From Promethearchaeota archaeon (GTDB taxonomy: Archaea > Asgardarchaeota > Lokiarchaeia > Sigyniarchaeales > SOKP01), in assembly GCA_019057355.1 (NCBI GenBank), contig DXJM01000072.1, positions 1-7,994 of the forward strand: 7,994 nt of DNA, read 5' to 3'. The translations under genes were made by a program, and so were the position numbers. Below are positions 5,575 through 7,994 of the stretch, in pieces. Below the pieces are notes generated by a model. It made no database searches. It was not told the origin of the DNA and worked only from the letters and a program-made list of their open reading frames with translations. The first letter of the stretch is position 1. Each line of letters starts with the position of its first letter.

Positions 5575-7281
5575 ATGAATCGAAATAAACTTTTATCAAA
5601 AAGAGTAATATCGGGTATTTTTTTTCTCACATTATTCACGGTCGGAACAATATTGATTTTTACGGTTCCTTTCAACGTTAAAATAACCTATGGCCTATCA
5701 GTTCACACAGATGATGGAGTGGTAATATCATTCAATCTTTTTGAACCAGCAGGTCGAGAAACGGAATCCAAACCCGCGGTAATCATAGGTCACGGCGTGA
5801 TGGCTAATAAAGAGTTCATGAAAGGGTATGCTATTGAGATAGCTGCAGCGGGATTCGTAGCGGTAGCTCTTGATTTTAGAGGCCATGGACAAAGCACGGG
5901 CGAATTAGAGACAAGTAAGTTAATTCATGATGTTAATGCCATCATTAATTTCTTGAATACTACCACCTTAACCACTATTGATATGAATAGATTGGCGTAT
6001 GTTGGATATTCAATGGGAGGGGGGCCAGGAAACATCATTGTAAATACCACCAATAATTTTCAATGCTTTGTTGGGGTTGGTACGATGCTTGATGTAAATA
6101 TGAGATTAGGAAATTCTACAAATCCTCTTAACGTGCTCATGATCAATGCGAGATTTGATGAAGCCATTACTTTAGAAACGCTAAAGGCAAGCATGGCACC
6201 AAGAGTTGGGAAAACTCCAGCTGAAGTCGACGTGCATAAATTATATGGGAGTTTTGAGAATGGTAATGCATCAAAAATATACTTAGATGACAATTCCGAA
6301 CATCTCATGGTGGCTTGGGACCAAGATTTCATAAGGGAAGCAAGAAATTGGATTATAAATACCTTTTCAGATATTAGAGCGATTGATGAAAATTTTTACG
6401 CAAATTTAAGGTTTTTTATACTGGTCATTCAATTAATAGGAGGATTAGGATTATTTTTTGTGATTATTGAGCCACTCTCAAAATTAATCCTGAAATCAAA
6501 GAATAAGGAGGAAATAAAAACCTATCAAATAGCATTCAGAAATACGTCAAAGAAAAATCTCGTACTTAAAACATTGCTGTATTCTTTATCGATTGTCCTT
6601 CCTTTAATAGGCATGGGAATCGTGTCTCCGCTTCTATTAACGCCATTAAACATCGTAGCACTCGTTATCATGATATTCTTTGGTCAGGCATTTGCATTTT
6701 TAGTATTATTATGGAGAACTGCGAAAAAAGAGGACGTTTCTTTACGAAGCCTTCTTAAAGAACCATTCAAAGATAAAAAATCCAACCTGCTAAGGCAATT
6801 CACTCTTGGAGCAATATTAACAATAATTCTATATGTTATACTATATCTCTCAGTGGGTCTCAACTACTTTGGAATGATACCTTCTGTAGTAAAATTACCA
6901 TGGATGTTTCTATATTACCCTATCTTTTTCGTAATTTCACTGATTACCGGCATTCTCATCATGGCAATTATCTTGGATAAATATGAAGATAATGTAAAGA
7001 GCATGGTTAAATTATCATTAATAGCATTCGGATTTCTTGCAACATACACCGTCTTTTATATACTATTATTCTGCCTCATCTTAAGGAATTATTTCTTCCT
7101 CCTTTTCATCATGGTGATTTTACCTGTATTGTTACTGACGGCTTGTGTTCTGGTTGTTACCTACTCCAAGACGGGAAGCTTAATAGCAGGAACAACAATA
7201 TCCGCGTTTTTGCACACGTGCATTTCAATAACGCTTTCCCCCTTAGCATTTGGGTTATTATTGATGTTCATGCGTTTATAA
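5575..7281 (+). CDS. membrane-anchored alpha/beta hydrolase fused to a polytopic membrane domain
   Basis: 568 residues in three parts. An N-terminal membrane helix (about 12-31) follows a basic start. An alpha/beta hydrolase domain (about 40-265) has HG at 73-74 (oxyanion region) and the nucleophile elbow GYSMG with S146. D195 in NARFDE and H243 in SEHLM complete the catalytic triad. Then come about eight hydrophobic helices (roughly 278-299, 331-350, 355-380, 408-428, 443-467, 476-502, 506-530 and 536-560). The basic loop at 302-330 after the second helix is expected inside the cell, which would put the hydrolase outside. It is likely an esterase, peptidase or lipase-like enzyme on a membrane or surface substrate; the substrate is unknown. 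The ATG at 5564 is followed by a stop three codons on, so 5575 is the start. The gene is divergent from the methyltransferase across a spacer of about 210 bp and is monocistronic, with a T-rich terminator after it. Confidence 0.85.
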   Translation: MNRNKLLSKRVISGIFFLTLFTVGTILIFTVPFNVKITYGLSVHTDDGVVISFNLFEPAGRETESKPAVIIGHGVMANKEFMKGYAIEIAAAGFVAVALDFRGHGQSTGELETSKLIHDVNAIINFLNTTTLTTIDMNRLAYVGYSMGGGPGNIIVNTTNNFQCFVGVGTMLDVNMRLGNSTNPLNVLMINARFDEAITLETLKASMAPRVGKTPAEVDVHKLYGSFENGNASKIYLDDNSEHLMVAWDQDFIREARNWIINTFSDIRAIDENFYANLRFFILVIQLIGGLGLFFVIIEPLSKLILKSKNKEEIKTYQIAFRNTSKKNLVLKTLLYSLSIVLPLIGMGIVSPLLLTPLNIVALVIMIFFGQAFAFLVLLWRTAKKEDVSLRSLLKEPFKDKKSNLLRQFTLGAILTIILYVILYLSVGLNYFGMIPSVVKLPWMFLYYPIFFVISLITGILIMAIILDKYEDNVKSMVKLSLIAFGFLATYTVFYILLFCLILRNYFFLLFIMVILPVLLLTACVLVVTYSKTGSLIAGTTISAFLHTCISITLSPLAFGLLLMFMRL

Positions 7282-7286
7282 TCTAA

Positions 7287-7304
7287 ATTTTTTTCTTTTT
7301 TTTT
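7287..7304 (+). terminator. oligo-T terminator after the hydrolase gene
   Basis: T7-C-T9 begins 7 nt after the TAA stop codon. This is the strongest archaeal-type terminator in the window and separates the hydrolase transcript from the flavodoxin gene. Confidence 0.65.
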
Positions 7305-7308
7305 ATAC

Positions 7309-7363
7309 TGTACTTTACATTTTTGATAGGTACTATCACAAATATTTTATTAGGAAAAGTACA
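7309..7363. promoter_or_regulatory. nested inverted repeats upstream of the flavodoxin gene
   Basis: The outer arms TGTACTTT (7309-7316) and AAAGTACA (7356-7363) are exact complements. Inside them, TGATAG-gta-CTATCA (7324-7338) is a second perfect 6-bp inverted repeat, directly adjacent to the TATA-like AATATTTTAT at 7341-7350. The inner palindrome overlaps where TFB and a regulator would bind, so it is a good operator candidate. Confidence 0.45.
7341..7350 (+). promoter_or_regulatory. TATA-like box of the flavodoxin gene
   Basis: AATATTTTAT would set transcription start near 7372, leaving a leader of about 23 nt before the ATG at 7395. No Shine-Dalgarno is visible in that leader. Confidence 0.35.
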
Positions 7364-7394
7364 TTAACTAATTAAACAACGAGTTGGTAAAAAA

Positions 7395-7964
7395 ATGAGC
7401 AAGGTAATGATCTTATATGGAACGAGATTTGGAGCCACTCAAGGAATAGCGCAAGAAATTCAAAAGGGCATCCAAGAAAACGGAATTGAAACTGAAATTT
7501 ATGATTTAAAGGAACATCCATCAAAAAATCTCCCTTCTTCTTTGAAAGGGCATGATGGGATTATAATAGGTACGGGAATAAAAATGTCATTTTGGACAAA
7601 ATCCGTAAAAAAATATGTTAAAAAACACGGCGCCGAACTAAAACAGAAACAAGATAAGTTAGGATTCTTCGTTTGCTGTGGAATGGCAAATAAAAAAGAA
7701 GAAATTGGTCCAGCAATAGAAAAATATATTGCTACAAGATTAGATAAATCAGGATTAAAACCTGCATTGATTGATGCTTTTGGGGGGGTATATGATTTGA
7801 GTGATACCTCCCTAATGAGCGGGATGAATAAAAAAATTATCTCTGGCATTTTAAAAGATGAAGAGGGATGGGAGAACGTGGAAAACAAAACTTATGACTT
7901 TCGGGATTGGGATCAAATAAGAAATTTTACCCAAAAATTTGTTTCTTTGATAAAAAATAGTTGA
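7395..7964 (+). CDS. flavodoxin-fold protein (Flavodoxin_5/HemG-like)
   Basis: A 189-residue FMN-binding flavodoxin-like protein, probably a cytoplasmic electron carrier or FMN oxidoreductase. The first strand and phosphate-binding loop are VMILYGTRFGAT (4-15). The second FMN loop is GTGIKMSFWTKSV (59-71), the third is FFVCCGMA (91-98), and AFGGVYDLS is at 128-136. The last pattern and the length resemble the protoporphyrinogen oxidase HemG/Flavodoxin_5 group more than short electron-transfer flavodoxins. HemG activity is not implied, since no haem gene is nearby. Adjacent Cys94-Cys95 are unusual and might be redox active. There is no membrane segment or signal peptide. The gene has its own promoter region behind the hydrolase terminator. 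The window ends 30 nt after its stop, so a following partner cannot be seen. Confidence 0.85.
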   Translation: MSKVMILYGTRFGATQGIAQEIQKGIQENGIETEIYDLKEHPSKNLPSSLKGHDGIIIGTGIKMSFWTKSVKKYVKKHGAELKQKQDKLGFFVCCGMANKKEEIGPAIEKYIATRLDKSGLKPALIDAFGGVYDLSDTSLMSGMNKKIISGILKDEEGWENVENKTYDFRDWDQIRNFTQKFVSLIKNS

Positions 7965-7994
7965 TTTCCTAATATCATTAATAATAGTATTAAA

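Noticed and set aside
1..7994. A multi-gene defence or other novel system
   Set aside because: The only defence-like gene is the lone methyltransferase. Neighbours switch strand, have their own promoters and share no functional link.

Overview
The window is AT-rich DNA, most likely archaeal. Several genes have an archaeal TATA box centred about 26-29 nt before the start codon, with no Shine-Dalgarno sequence, which is the pattern of leaderless transcription. Oligo-T tracts follow two genes. I see no tRNA, rRNA or CRISPR array. The gene mix (a DMT-family permease, a bacterial-type cold shock protein, a membrane-fused alpha/beta hydrolase, a flavodoxin-like protein and an orphan adenine methyltransferase) would fit a mesophilic archaeal lineage such as Asgard archaea. 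That placement is inference; nothing here fixes the taxon.

Layout. Bases 1-77 may hold the last codons of a gene cut by the window edge, followed by an imperfect palindrome and a T tract. A ten-helix EamA/DMT permease (233-1189, +) has its own TATA box. Convergent to it is a small uncharacterised ORF (1307-1510, -) with a doubtful start. After an AT-rich spacer comes a cold shock protein (1842-2084, -). Immediately upstream of the csp promoter lies a complete insertion sequence of about 1.67 kb (2178-3851), bounded by near-perfect ~19-20 bp terminal inverted repeats. Its transposase belongs to the IS4-like DDE superfamily and is split by one in-frame TAA codon. A strong Shine-Dalgarno-like motif and a lysine-rich mini-ORF lie between the transposase and the right end.

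Past the IS is a stand-alone N6-adenine DNA methyltransferase (3923-5365, -), divergent from a 568-residue protein (5575-7281, +). That protein joins an N-terminal membrane anchor, a serine hydrolase domain with an intact Ser-Asp-His triad and about eight C-terminal membrane helices. After a strong T-rich terminator comes a flavodoxin-fold protein (7395-7964, +), with nested inverted repeats in its upstream region.

The genes do not form one operon. Each appears to have its own promoter, and strand switches separate most of them, so this looks like ordinary mosaic chromosome with one IS insertion. No multi-gene defence system or other novel pathway is evident. The points most worth a second look are the interrupted but otherwise complete IS, the orphan methyltransferase without a visible nuclease partner, the hydrolase-membrane fusion and the structured region before the flavodoxin gene.
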